From assembly GCA_014529385.2 (NCBI GenBank), contig CM043954.1, positions 97,552,247-97,616,246 of the forward strand: a stretch of 64,000 nt of DNA. Direction: 5' to 3'. Below, piece after piece: positions 34,584 through 50,978 of this stretch. Position 1 is the stretch's first letter, and the number at the start of each line of letters is the position of its first letter. A program made the translations under genes and the position numbers. Origin of the DNA: Adiantum capillus-veneris. Its lineage: Eukaryota > Streptophyta > Polypodiopsida > Polypodiales > Pteridaceae. The notes beneath the pieces are model-generated. The model had not been told where the DNA came from and searched no databases. It was given only the letters and a program-made list of their open reading frames with translations.

Positions 34584-36387
34584 TTATCCACTTGAGCTTG
34601 GGACAATCCCCATTTTGCTCATGGTTGCTTTCCCTTTGTTGTCAAGGTTTCTCGGACAGTGTGGAATGAAATGGTCGGTCGTACATCCATCACAGAATCC
34701 AAAAAGTTTTACCCGTTCCCCTTTGTTTGGACAAACTCTCACCCAATTATCACCACCACATTCATAGTATGGTCCTACAGGTGGTGGAGAAGCTTGTGGA
34801 GCCCCCATCGATTGTCCTGCTCTAGGAGGATACCCCCTAGGTTTATAGCCCTGATTTGCCAACATAAGCATATTCTCATCGACCAAGTAATGGTTTTTAG
34901 TTGGTTGTGAGATGTATGAGGGCTCGGGCATCTCTTTAAGAATTATCCATGGATTGTGTCCCTCTGGAGCATATGCATTCCCATCAAATCCCCTTCGTAA
35001 TTATTGTCTGAGTCTTCCCGATATGAGACTACTTGGACCATACTCTGATCAGAAGGTGGTTCTATGGGTTGAAAAATCCTTACCATAGCCCTATTTTCCT
35101 GGGGTAAGGGAGGTTGATGTCCCAACACAGGTTGAGGTTTTTCATGTTCTAAGATTGCATTATTTGGCCCTACTTGGTACCTTGGAGGGGGTGGAAATCG
35201 TTGCCCTCCATGTGGTACATATTGTCTCTCTCTAACATAGTTCCAATTATAGAAACATTTTTTAGTTTCATGGTTTGTCCATTTTTGTTCGGTAGCACAC
35301 CACTTCAGTACTCGCTATGCATTTACTCCTGGCCTTTGTTGAAGGTTGCACCATTGGGTGGGATGATCTCCTCCACAAGTGTCGCATTTTTGGATGGGCG
35401 GTTGTCGTGTGTTTGGGTTCGTCCTGTTTCCTTGGTTTATCCTTTTGATCACTTCCTCGATCATTTGATCAACATTCAGCACAGTTGGGTTTTGCCCTCT
35501 CAATTTTTTCGTGGACTCACTAGTGGTTGAAGACACGCTACTCGTCCCCTGATCTGTGTCCTCAGTCTCCTTCCCATATGCCTTACAGTTATCTACCAGA
35601 TACAATGCCTCTTCTGTGACTTTCTCAAAAGTTACACATGCCTTCAAGTTCAAATCCTTTTGAGCGTGTCATTTCGCAATCCTTCTATGAAATGGACTGA
35701 TAGTCTTTCATCCTGAGGTAGTTCTCGAACAGGGAATCTTTCTATGTACTGCTTGAAACGAAGAGATTCTTCCTTCACTTTCTCTTTCTCCTTTTGCCTA
35801 AACGCATAGATTTGGGAGACAGTGTTATGCTTGATCCCCCTCTGTGAGAATTCCTTAGCGAATTCTCAGAGAATTTGTTCAATACTTGGGAATTCCAAGT
35901 TGTTTAATGGTTGGAACCGAGTCAAAGCAATCCCTTCCAAAGTCAACCCAAAACCTTCATATTGAATATGGAAATCAGTTACCTATTCCGCCCTCAACAC
36001 TTGTTTGAAGATTGAAACGTGGGCATATGGATCTCCAGATCCATTATACTTTTTGGGTACGCATTTTGCCACCTGAGATGGTCGCATATGTCTGGCCTCT
36101 GCAACCATTCTAACAACACCTGGTCCACCTGGGGTGGCTTCTCTAGGTTCATAATCTTCTCTTGGTACTACCAATGGTATCCTATCCACTATACATTCGG
36201 CAAGTCGATCTTGTTTAATAGTCAGAGGGATTCTAGTGGTGTAGGTGACATCAGGAACAGTACTGCCTCTATGTGTGTTCATGGAAGCCTTAGACACCGT
36301 TGAGCCTAAAGGCCCTGTGTTTGGGACTCGTTCATGTCCAAAAGACTCCTCCACCTTGGTTCTCACGAGGCTCACATGTAGTCTCAC
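34584..36387 (-). pseudogene. Gypsy F gag with multiple zinc knuckles, interrupted
   Basis: The gag core begins KYNGSGDPYAHVSIFKQVLR; a TAG at 35983-35985 follows RAE and the same frame continues VTDFHIQYEGFG. Then comes EESLRFKQYIERFPVREL with a frameshift near 35655. Zinc-knuckle-like motifs: CDTCGGDHPTQWC (about 35345-35385), a variant YECGGDNWVRVCP (about 34725-34770) and CDGCTTDHFIPHC (about 34655-34695). A Pro/Gln-rich linker separates them. The order gag, knuckles, protease, RT on the minus strand fits a Tat-type gypsy element. Confidence 0.7.
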
Positions 36388-36528
36388 ATCTTGTGTGAGT
36401 CGTGGTTTTTACCTCTTCCGGATTTACATTTCCTTACGATCATTTGGAGAGTACTTTTGGCCATACTTGTCTATTATGACCACCTGAATACTTCTCCCCT
36501 CCGTGTACATGTAAACATACAAGGTTTT

Positions 36529-37173
36529 TCAGTCAGTCAATTCCTTAATGCGGGGCTCGTCACATCTGTAATAGAGTGTTTGTTCTCCATTATTGAACTT
36601 ATAAAGCCCCACATACATGTTGTCTTTATTAAGGTGCTCTGTCTCATTGGTGCATCTGAGTACCGCATTTTGTTTCTCCATTTTGGGTGGTTCATCGGTC
36701 AGCTCATTATCTACCTTGTCCTTGCTGCCAGTCATTCCCCATTTATCCACAATAAAAGGGTTATGAACCACTAGGTACATTATTTCCTCTCGGTCGAAAT
36801 ATCTATCCCCATCATAATCAACAACTACAAGGTCTTTGAACTCACTCTGCTTATTTTCCAACTTAACACAATAGTGGTCCATTCCATCCTTATAGATTTT
36901 GGCCTTAAGCACATCTTCAACTTGAAACTTCAAATACAACAATGTTACATCAGATGTAGGCTGAGAAGGACCTGCACCCATCGAAGCTATTCCCTTAGGG
37001 TTTGACTTGTTAGAATCTTCAGTCATGAGGTTGTATGATCTCTCTGACAAAGTGTCAGAGAAGTTATCCTCTAAAATGGGTTCCAAAGGCGGCAATGGTC
37101 TTTGATTCACACTTTCTTCAATCAAGTGATTACTCCCTTGGTCAAAGATGTTGGGATTCCTATTCTGGTACAA
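36529..37173 (-). CDS. Gypsy F upstream frame (ORF1-like) of unknown function
   Basis: 214 codons open, ending 142 bp upstream of the gag frame start. Rich in charged residues (VVVDYDGDRYFDREEIMYLV; QTLYYRCDEPRIKELTD) with no recognised domain. It could be the N-terminal part of gag or a separate ORF1 such as Ogre/Tat elements carry upstream of gag. It begins close to where the leader should start; no LTR terminus or PBS was recognised between it and the palindrome repeats. Confidence 0.5.
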   Translation of the reverse strand: MYQNRNPNIFDQGSNHLIEESVNQRPLPPLEPILEDNFSDTLSERSYNLMTEDSNKSNPKGIASMGAGPSQPTSDVTLLYLKFQVEDVLKAKIYKDGMDHYCVKLENKQSEFKDLVVVDYDGDRYFDREEIMYLVVHNPFIVDKWGMTGSKDKVDNELTDEPPKMEKQNAVLRCTNETEHLNKDNMYVGLYKFNNGEQTLYYRCDEPRIKELTD

Positions 37174-37500
37174 TCTTCATGACCGCAAATTCATGAAGAA
37201 TTGGTAATACAAAATCCAAACCGAGTTACCTCATTAACTAGTTTGAAACTCCTATTTGATCTGCTTGCTGCGTAGTATCCTCCAGTATCTGCACCCTGTA
37301 AAAAATTTGCTTGATAGCTGTGAGCTTACAGCTGCTCTTGTTAGTTCTTGCTTTTAATCAACAAAATTTAGCTAGGTTTTTTAGTAGCACACATTTTCTC
37401 ACACAACATCAACAATTTAGGTCCAATTTCAATTTTGAAAAAATCCACCAGGGCACTGTGGACTAGCTCTTTGTGGTGAAATTCTGCTTCTGTTCTGACT
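37174..37500. other. Leader region upstream of gypsy F
   Basis: Noncoding DNA between the F upstream frame and the palindrome repeats; probably leader or LTR of F, but no terminus is visible. Confidence 0.3.
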
Positions 37501-38900
37501 CAAAGGTACATGGATCGCGATCCATGTTGGGAAGCCAAATGACTTTTGTTACTACCATCAAGTTCAACATATATATGAGGTCTTATGGTATCAAAATTTT
37601 TAGAAATGAACCTCTGGATTGGAAGATAGGTTAATTCTGTCACTTTGTCTCAGCTTCTACCAGTTTTGGGCTTTTGGGATGGTTTTTTGCATCCAAATTC
37701 AATTTTGACAGGACCACTAGACTCTCTATGATTCCCTCTAGCTATGGTTCCAGTTTGATATCAAAAGGTGTCGGGGGAACATGGATCGCGATCCATGTTC
37801 CTTAGTGTCAGTATGCACCGAAACTTGGCCCACAGCTAGTCCTTGGCCTAGTGATGCTGGCTATATGGTTTTTGAATGTTTTTAAATTTTTTAGGTCAGC
37901 CAAAAGTCAGTTTTAGGGTTTGTTTTAGTGGTTTCCCCCTTGATCTCATTTTTGCCCCCTTTTTCCCTCTTTTTGAACTTTTTTGATAAGGGTCCTTTGG
38001 GAGAAAATGCTTCAATTGTTATCACTTTTCTACTTGCCCATTATCAGCTCAAAATTCCATAAAGGTACATGGATCGCGATCCATGTTTGGCAAGATTTTG
38101 GACTGATACTTTGTGAGCTGGTGACACAAGGTCTCGTAATGCTATTCCCCAAATCTTTTTGGATTTGATCAATTTTCTCTAAGTCAAAAGAAAGATTTTG
38201 TGTCTGTTTTGCGGTATTTTACAAACAACTCCTTTTTTGGTATTTTGATTAGGTTTTTTCACTTTTTGTCTATGGCTCCTTTTGGTGGAAAAGTTGTCCA
38301 ACTAGTAATCAAGAGTACACTGGTCAAATCTTACTGTCATATGTCTACTTGGAACATGGATCGCGATCCATGTTGGGAAGCATCTGGACATGATTTTTGG
38401 TTCTACTAGTTCCTTTCTTCTAGTTGATCCCAATTCTCTTCCCCTTTTGAATTTGGACAAGTAAAAGTTCAGTTTTTTCCTATATTCCTCATTCCCAAGG
38501 TTTTGCTCTGTTAATTCAATTTCTTGATTTTAGTGATCTTCTAGCACTCTATTTCTAACCAAACTCAAGGTTTTGATGCCTCAGAGCAGCCTGTTCTAAG
38601 CAAAGGAAATAGTTTTAGAACATTTTGCCAAAAAGGTACATGGATTGCAATTCATGTTTGGCAAGCAAAATGGAAGTTTTCTGCACAGTCTGTTTTCAGC
38701 AAGTGTTTTTATCCCCTTTTTGAAGGTTTTGCTGGGTTTGGTTCAGTTTTGAACCTCTCAAAATCACTTCTTCAACTTTTCAAAGTTATGGTCTTCAACA
38801 CCAAAATAAGGTTTTTGACAGATTTTTCTTCGAAATCCTACCAAGTTTTGTCACCATCTGGGAAGGTACATAAATCACGATCCATCAAAAAAAATGTGCA
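37480..38900. repeat. Six tandem ~285 bp units each with a 20-bp palindrome
   Basis: The palindrome ACATGGATCGCGATCCATGT is perfect at 37508-37527, 37780-37799, 38067-38086 and 38354-38373. It is decayed at 38638-38657 (CGCG core changed to TGCA) and at 38868-38887. Spacings are 272, 287, 287, 284 and 230 bp. Flanks share AAAGGTACATGG before and TTGG(G/C)AAG after, while the rest of each unit has diverged. In the second copy the palindrome extends to 26 bp. The array lies upstream of gypsy F on its coding strand, so it may be part of its LTR or leader. Confidence 0.85.
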
Positions 38901-43209
<4,309 letters not shown>

Positions 43210-43467
43210 TCTTGAGATGAGCATGGAAGCTCTCTATTTCTCTTTCTCTTTCTCTCACGTCTTACATTATGAGCTTCTCACCATAGCCACATCTTGTCAC
43301 CCAAAACTTCATCTAAATGGTACAAGCTATTTGAGCTACCAACTACACTGCAATGCCCACAACTTTATTTTTGCATGCAACGGTTATCATAGTTGCATTG
43401 TTTTTAAACAAGATGTATCCCATTTGTGCTTACTACCATTTTTGTGGTGCACATTGTAGCCGCCATC

Positions 43468-44454
<987 letters not shown>

Positions 44455-45546
44455 AAAACATTGTATGGGTTGAAGCAAGCACCTAGAGCCTGTATGACAG
44501 GATTGTGGTATTCCTCATTTCATTGGGCTGTCAGATGTCTAATGCACATTATTCATTGTTTGTTCGGAAGAATGAGACAAGAATTGTGGTGATATGCATC
44601 TATATGGATGACTTGATAATGTGGCTAAACGAGTGTATCGGCTCTACTTATGTAGGAGTTTGAGATGAAAGACTTGGGAGGCTTGTGGTATTTCTTAGGC
44701 ATTGAGATTGTTTGCACAAAAGGTGTATGTCTATCACAAAGAAAATATGCTTTGGACATGTTGAATAATTATTGTATGGCTGATTGTGAGCCAATTGTGA
44801 TGACCTTAGATCAAAATTTGAAGTTGGAAAATGATGTAGGTCAAGAACTTGAGAATGTTACCATGTACAAGAAGATTGTGGGTAGCTTGATCTACTTGAC
44901 TATCTCACGTGTAGACTTGAGCTACACAGTTGGATTGGTGAGTCAATTTATGCAGTCTCCCAAGAAATCACAATAAGATGCAGTGAGACAGTCGTTGTGC
45001 TATGGAAGTGCTACTTTGGATTATGTACTCATTTATCGGGCTGATGTGGAGTTGCAACTCTATGGTTGCACAGATGCAGATTGGGCTGATAGCACATACG
45101 ATCGCAGGTCTACCATCGGATTCATGTTTTTACTTGGGAGTGCTACTATCACATGGAGCAGCAAGAAGCACCCTACGGTTTCTCTTTTGAGTACAGAGGC
45201 AAAGTAAATATGTGCTACATTGGGATCATGTGAGGTAGCATGGTGGGGATTGCTACTTCAGGACTTGGGAGTACAATTATAGTGGTTGGTTGTCATCTAT
45301 TGTGACAAAATCACTAGTATACAATTGGCACAAGAACCAATGTTTCATGCTAGAACAAAGCACATTGAGGTGCATTACCACTTCATCATAGAGAGGGCCT
45401 TAGCAAGTGACATCAAACTTGAGTACGTGGCAAAGGATGAGAAAGTTACAGATATATTCACAAAGGCCCTTGGAGTAGAAGCTACAAAAATTTTGAGTGA
45501 TGCTTGGCATACAAGAGATGGTTTTGAGCTTGAGGGGGAGTGTTGA
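44455..45546 (+). pseudogene. Copia G: C-terminal RT and RNase H fragment
   Basis: A different copia family from B/E/I/J. Starts at LKTLYGLKQAPRAC, then a frameshifted segment with the catalytic block RIVVICIYMDDLIM (about 44578-44620), FEMKDLGGLWYFLGIEI from 44660, and AQ-free RT tail KIVGSLIYLTISRVDLSY. RNase H: LYGCTDADWADSTYDRRST near 45060, TVSLLSTEAK near 45180, HARTKHIEVHYHFIIERALA near 45350, DIFTKALG near 45450. It ends LEGEC then TGA. The last codons overlap GAGGGGGAGTGTTGA, a typical copia polypurine tract and LTR start. One RT frameshift and a stop after TEAK; 5' truncated. Confidence 0.85.
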
Positions 45547-46973
45547 CATTGACGAAGGAAATTTGGAATGGTGGCCTCTACACCAAAACAAACTCCATTG
45601 CGCCACAAGGGAGATGAGATGAGGGCACCACCTAGTCTTGGAAGCGTGGACTAGGACCGCTACACAAAGAGAGTGAGAGAGAGGGAGAGAGAGATCACTA
45701 TGAATGAAGCATTAACCGTGGTGTGTGTACAAGGAATGGATGACTTCAAACACTCCCAACACAAATAGCATATAGATTACCAAACAATCACTCAAGGATT
45801 AGCCAAGATCACATCAAGCACTCTCACACGCATATAAAACATTTCTCTTAATTAACATAAGTAAGAGGAGGAGAGGTTTCTAGCATGAAACAATTTGCAC
45901 TCTAGGATGTGCAAGAATAGAGTGAATGAATGAGCCTATGGGCTCATGGTGAGTGATACAAAGGCTCAATGGGGCTGAGGGAGGCTTGAAATTACAAAGG
46001 GGAAGGCCTCTTTATATAGGAAAGAGAGTGATTAGGAGTGAGGTTAAGATCCAAGTGTAATTTGTACAAATGAAGCTTGATTAGGGACATTCAACCAATG
46101 AAGAAGCTCCTTCCAAGTGATTTGTTGACCAATTAGCTCCATCATCACTTGTGTTGTCTTCACTCCTTCCTCCATAGCTTGAGTCCAAAAGCTTCCTTAT
46201 TTTAAAATGTAAAGAATCTACATAAAATCAATACATATCTAGTAATAATAGAAAGGGGTTGAATGAGAACTTATGCATTACAACAAGATTAAGCATGACT
46301 TGAGAGGTGATTAGAAGAGGAACTTTGATGGGTTTTTGAGCTTGAGAGAGAGGAGGAAGAAGAGGAGGGTGAGAAGACTAATGGCTGATTTTGAAGAAGG
46401 TCTCAATGTGGAAAAGGAAGGGTGTGTGTGTGTAAAGGTAGGGGGGTGGTCTCCACCACAGTTGAAAAAAACTGCCGTCCACCATTTTGGCCATATCTCC
46501 TAGACCGTAGATGCAAAAATTATAAAAAAAATATGGCCAGAATCTTCAGCCCGTCGGTTACAACTTTGATGAAGACAACTTTTCTTGGATCGGAGTGGAA
46601 GTATTTTTAAAAAACTCAACAAAACCATGTGCCTGGTTTCTTCCTTTACCAAGTCTTCCACTTGGGTCCCATTTGTTTGAATCATCATATGGCTCCAAAG
46701 CCATGATGATATGAGCCACTCATGACCCTTGAATCATGGGTGCATGGCTCCACAACCACATCATATCTTTTCTTTTCACATTTACATATATTCCCTTCCC
46801 TTTACCACTAGGTTCTCCCTCTACCTTTCACCTCCGGTGAACTAGTCAAGAAAAAATCATTTTTTTTAAATTTTTCCAAGAGGTTGTTCTCACTCTTTCT
46901 TTTATTGTAAACCTCTAGAAGCAAGGAAAACCAACAAAATATGATAACCAAAAATTTGTGATAGGCTCGGATC
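45544..46973 (-). mobile_element. 3' LTR of gypsy element H
   Basis: Lies just downstream of the H integrase on the minus strand. A G-rich polypurine tract (minus GGTTTGGGGGGGC) precedes TATGATCC, giving a TG…CA LTR of about 1.43 kb ending at 45544. It contains TATATAAAG on the minus strand at 46010-46018 and the TACAAAGGGGAAGG block shared with element D. Patchy similarity to the A LTR (3196-5060). Exact termini are inferred. Confidence 0.6.
46010..46018 (-). promoter_or_regulatory. TATA box in element H LTR
   Basis: Minus TATATAAAG followed by AGGCCTTCCCCTTTGTA, the same arrangement as in element D. Confidence 0.45.
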
Positions 46974-47036
46974 ATAGCCCCCCCAAACCTGGCTAGGGGT
47001 ATTTATGCCTCTAGCCTACTTTCTTTGATCTTGAGC

Positions 47037-48950
47037 TTACCTTATCTTGATGTGATAAGGCTTTAGACGCCATCCATTTGTCCTGGTCTTGTGCACTTTA
47101 CCATCAATGTCTTGAAGTCTGTAAGAGCCATTTTTGAACTTTTTGGTGACCAAGAACGGGCCTTCCCATCGGAAAAGAAACTTTCCATCCTTACGAGTGT
47201 CGAAGCGATTGTCATATCGAAGCACCAGAGATCCCTTTTTGATGTCTTTGGATGCTAGCTTTTTGTTGAACTTTTCTCTGCACTTCTCTGCTTCTTGAGA
47301 ATAGTGGTTGATGGCTTCTTCACGATCCAATTGCAGCCTCTCTAGATCCATGATCCTTTGATGTACTTTCTCCTTTTGAGAGCCTACCTGGCTACCCAAT
47401 ATTCGAAGACTTGTTAACTTCACTTCAATGGGCAAAAGCGCCTCCTTTCCATAAACCAAATGAAAGGGTGTGTACCCTAATGTGGTTTTGAAGGAGGTTC
47501 TATAGGCCCATAGAGCTCCATTCAGGTGTTTGTCCCAATCTTGGCGCCTGGCATGTACCTGTTTGGTGAGAATTTTGCAAATGATTCCATTTACCTTTTC
47601 CACCAGACCATTGCACTGAGGGTAGTAAGGAGTAGAGTGTTGATGCTGAATATTTAGCTTCTTCATGAGTTCTCCTACCAAGTCTGCTCTAAACCCTGGT
47701 CCTCTATCAGATAGTATTTCAAGAGGGGTGCCAAACCGGCAACAAATGTGGTCAAAGATGAACTGACTCACATCCTTAGCAGTAATTCTATTGGTCGGCA
47801 TAGCCTTAGCCCATCTAGTCATGTAGTCTACTCCCATGATGATGTACTCTTTACCTGACTGAGTGCGTGGTAGAGGCCCTATGGCATCAATTCCCCACTT
47901 CTCAAAGGGCCCATATACCTTTATTGGGTTCTGAGGTTCAGCTATGAGCCGTCGTGGTCCTGCTTTCTGACATTCATCACATGTTTGACACCAATATTTG
48001 ACATCACGATGAAGACTTGGCCAAGTAAACCCAGCTTGTAGAACCTTTCTACTAGTGACGTCGTGTGCAAAGTGTCCTCCGCACATATCATCGTGACAAG
48101 CTTTTAAAATCTCTTCAATTTCACTCTTCAAAGGAACTCTCCTAAGCACACTATCCTTACCAAGACAATACAAGTCATCATTTACTATGCGATACCTGGT
48201 AGCCTTCCTAGCTAACCATCGCCTTTCCCCTGCATTCAAGTGTTTAGGAGCCTCTCCTTGCTCCAGAATGTGCATAATATCTTCCAAGTCCTCCTTGCCT
48301 TGCTGAAGTGGAAGTTTGATGGCCACTGCTCCCACTATTGACTCATTTAACTTTGATGATGCTAGGTGGTCTGCATCCTTGTTCTGGTCTCTTGGTACAT
48401 GATGTACTTGTGCCTCCCTAAATCTCCTCATAAGAGCTTTTGCTTCTCTCATTTTAGTAGAGAGACGGGCATTTTTGCAAGCCCATGTACCTTGCATTTG
48501 CCTTACCAAAAGCATGGAGTCACCAAAAGCGTTTAATCTCTTAATTGAATTATCGAGGCACCAACAAAGGCCATGAATTAGAGCATGATATTCTGCTTCA
48601 TTGTTGGAGTGGAAATCTTCTAGAGTGATCCCTTCACCATGGATCCTCTCTCCCAATGGGGATAAGACCACGATGCCTGCAGCTGCCTTATCCTTGGTTC
48701 TCTTGTATGCTCCATCGAAGTAGAGGCTATAAGCATTGACCAAAGCCTCTACAGCTGGAGGTGGTGGAAGTTCCTTTCTCTTCAAATGGCAAACTTTTTC
48801 ATAGCACTTGTTTGTTAAAATGTCGGCTAAGCATGCTCGAGTTGTTCTTTCAACCTGTATTGTATAATCAAACTCTTGAAGTCCCACCACCCACTTTGCT
48901 ATTTTGTCAGAGATTTCCATATGTTGTAGTGCATAGGGAAGCTCTCTCCT

Positions 48951-48952
<2 letters not shown>
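47037..48952 (-). CDS. Gypsy/Tat element H pol C-terminal half: second RNase H and integrase
   Basis: About 638 codons open up to the (AG)n tract. First the end of an RT-linked RNase H (YALQHMEISDKIAKWVVGLQ). Then a second RNase H: LYFDGAYKRTKDKAAAGIVV (D), SNNEAEYHALIHGL (E), AFGDSMLLVRQM (D), VPRDQNKDADHLA (D). An added RNase H before integrase is diagnostic of the Tat lineage. Next an HHCC zinc region (CHDDMCGGHF; YWCQTCDECQ), then an integrase DDE core: WGIDAIGPLP (D), LSDRGPGFRADL (D), CNGLVEKVNGII (E). C-terminal GPFLVTKKFKNGSYRLQDID and the end LKPYHIKIR. All catalytic residues I can see are present. RT and most of the first RNase H are missing. The first Met of the frame lies in the microsatellite and is not a real start. 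Confidence 0.9.

Positions 48953-49032
<80 letters not shown>
48953..49032. repeat. (TC)n/(AG)n tract inside gypsy H pol
   Basis: Eighty bp of pure dinucleotide, read on the coding strand as Arg-Glu repeats in frame with the pol ORF. Upstream (49033-49080) the minus strand reads VLTSPVLKAYDSQTP, typical of the RT-RNase H linker, so the tract replaces most of the first RNase H. Confidence 0.85.
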
Positions 49033-49035
<3 letters not shown>

Positions 49036-49080
49036 AGGTGTTTGACTATCATAGGCTTTGAGCACGGGTGAGGTCAATAC
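49033..49080 (-). pseudogene. Gypsy H RT/RNase H linker remnant
   Basis: Sixteen recognisable codons (VLTSPVLKAYDSQTPV) before the AG tract. Homology ends just upstream. Confidence 0.5.
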
Positions 49081-49385
49081 CCTCTCTAGATTGAAAATGT
49101 TTATGTTGGTTTAAGAGTGAGTTGTGATGCAGTGTCTATCGTGGAGTATATGTCAAACAAACCCCTACCCCTCCTCTTCTACCTAACCACCTTACACTCC
49201 CTCTTATACCTTGAACAATCATTTTGCCTCTCCAAGAAACGCCTTTGGCCCAAGCCATGTTCCATGTTTTTGCCTTACAACTCAAGTTATAGAGCCCGTC
49301 GGGAAAACCCAGATGCTCGGCGGGCCCGCAACATAATATATATAGGGCCCCAATCAGGCCCGTTGGGTGTTATTCCTTGAGCCAC

Positions 49386-49458
<73 letters not shown>

Positions 49459-50590
49459 CGCCTTTGCAGGTACGTCGAGAGGAGAGAGGGAGCGAGGGGG
49501 TCATGTGGCAATGTGATCTGCGTTGCAGTACGCAACAGCAACGGAGTACCTTACCACACGACCTCGGTGTGTGTTGTATGTGTGTGCACGTGAATTATGT
49601 GTTAGTGTACCTTTTGTCGTATTACACAGCAGTCATAAGGTACCGTACCACACAATGTGAGTGTGTGTGTAAGTTGTTCTGCGGAACAATGCTTACCACA
49701 AGGGCATCACCTCGTTGACGCGGGGAATATGGTATCCTTGTGGTCAGTATTGGCTCAAGTCTAAGTATTACATCGGAACGTGGCTCACGATCTGGGTACC
49801 ACACAATGTGAGTGTGTGTGTGTGTGTGTAAGCTATTCTACGAACGGAATATGATGTCCTTGTGGTAAGTATTGGCTCACGGTCTGGGTACTTCATCAGT
49901 AACCCGGCAATTCTTGTATCCTTATGGTGAGTCAACTTCCCTTCCCCTTTCCAAAAAAACATATGGGCATTGTTTGGTAATACGGCTATATGATGCTTGT
50001 ATACAAGCCATTATTGCATTTTAGATTCGGGCCACACTCGGTTGGTAACGCGGCTAATTGAATGTTGTTTGTTAGAAGCATTTTTTTTTGCATAAATGTG
50101 GCGTTCAGGTCATTAACCCAGTCGTACGAAAGCCATATAATTTGTATGTGCATGTGCAATTCATTTTTTTAAGTATTTATATGAAATACTTAGACGATAA
50201 CGCGACCGTGAAGAGTATTTCACACACAAATGTTTGAATTGTCTGAACTTGTTGTTTTTAAGTGTTCTTGTGAAAATATATACTATCTAATTATATTCAA
50301 AAGAATGTTTTATTCATCAATCATCGTTGCTATTTTAAATGCTACATTTATATAAGTAATATTCACACTATGTTATTTCTCTATGTCTACAAATAGCTAA
50401 TATACTTTCAATTTGAATGGCTATTTTAAATGCTATATTTACATAAGTAATATTCACACTATGTTATTTCTCTATGTCTACAAATAGCTAATATACTTTC
50501 AATTTTTAAAAAAAATATGCATATATTTTGCATGTAAAACATTCATTTTAATCTTTTAAAGAGAAAGAATATTAGCCACCTCGTCCTGTA
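49081..50590. other. Spacer with microsatellite and short repeats
   Basis: Holds (AG)n at 49389-49454. Two copies of a ~156-bp unit start GTACCACACAATGTGAGTGT at 49642 and 49797, each followed by a TCCTTGTGGT…TATTGGCTCA block. The 91-bp tandem duplication is listed separately. No coding motif. Confidence 0.6.
50329..50505. repeat. Tandem duplication, 91-bp period
   Basis: 50329-50419 and 50420-50505 are nearly identical (GCTATTTTAAATGCTA…CTATGTCTACAAATAGC), with two or three differences. Confidence 0.9.
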
Positions 50591-50599
50591 TCCCGTGTC

Positions 50600-50817
50600 A
50601 CAATCGGATGCATCTTCATCTTCCCAGTGTCCAATTTGCTACTGACGGATGGATTGGATTCTATAAATTGGCATGTGGTCATTATTATCACCTCGTGTGT
50701 TTAATTCGTTTAATGCAAAATAGTAGCCGATGCGCAATCTGTTCACAAGATATTCCACAAGGAATATATTATATGTTTGGCATGGCAAATGAGTATAAAT
50801 TCAAGCAAGCCCGCTAA
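50600..50817 (+). pseudogene. RING-H2 finger fragment with a one-base frameshift
   Basis: RING-H2 domains bind two zinc ions and usually act as E3 ubiquitin ligase modules. The frame at 50608-50817 contains LACGHYYHLVCLIRLMQNSS then RCAICSQDI, giving C-x-H-x2-H-x2-C-x10-C-x2-C. The missing first pair, QCPICY (Cys codons 50628-50630 and 50637-50639), lies in the +2 frame just upstream, followed by TGA. A single extra base near 50641-50643 explains the break, after which spacing C-x2-C-x11-C fits RING-H2. No promoter or flanking exon is evident. It may be a gene remnant, one exon with an error, or a captured fragment beside the hAT relic. Confidence 0.6.
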
Positions 50818-50978
50818 GACACCCCGAGCACAATTAGAAATTTATATGGTGATGAAGAAGTAGGTTCTGAGCATAACAATTGAGATCGACAGATTATGTA
50901 TAATCGCTACCATGAAGCATTGTATATGATCAAAACACGTTGAATACAAGTTGTTTCATAATATTTTTGACATAATCT

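Noticed and set aside
37508-38887. Palindromes as CRISPR repeats or a replication origin iteron set
   Set aside because: Spacing of ~285 bp and shared flanking sequence fit a tandem satellite-like unit; no evidence of replication function.
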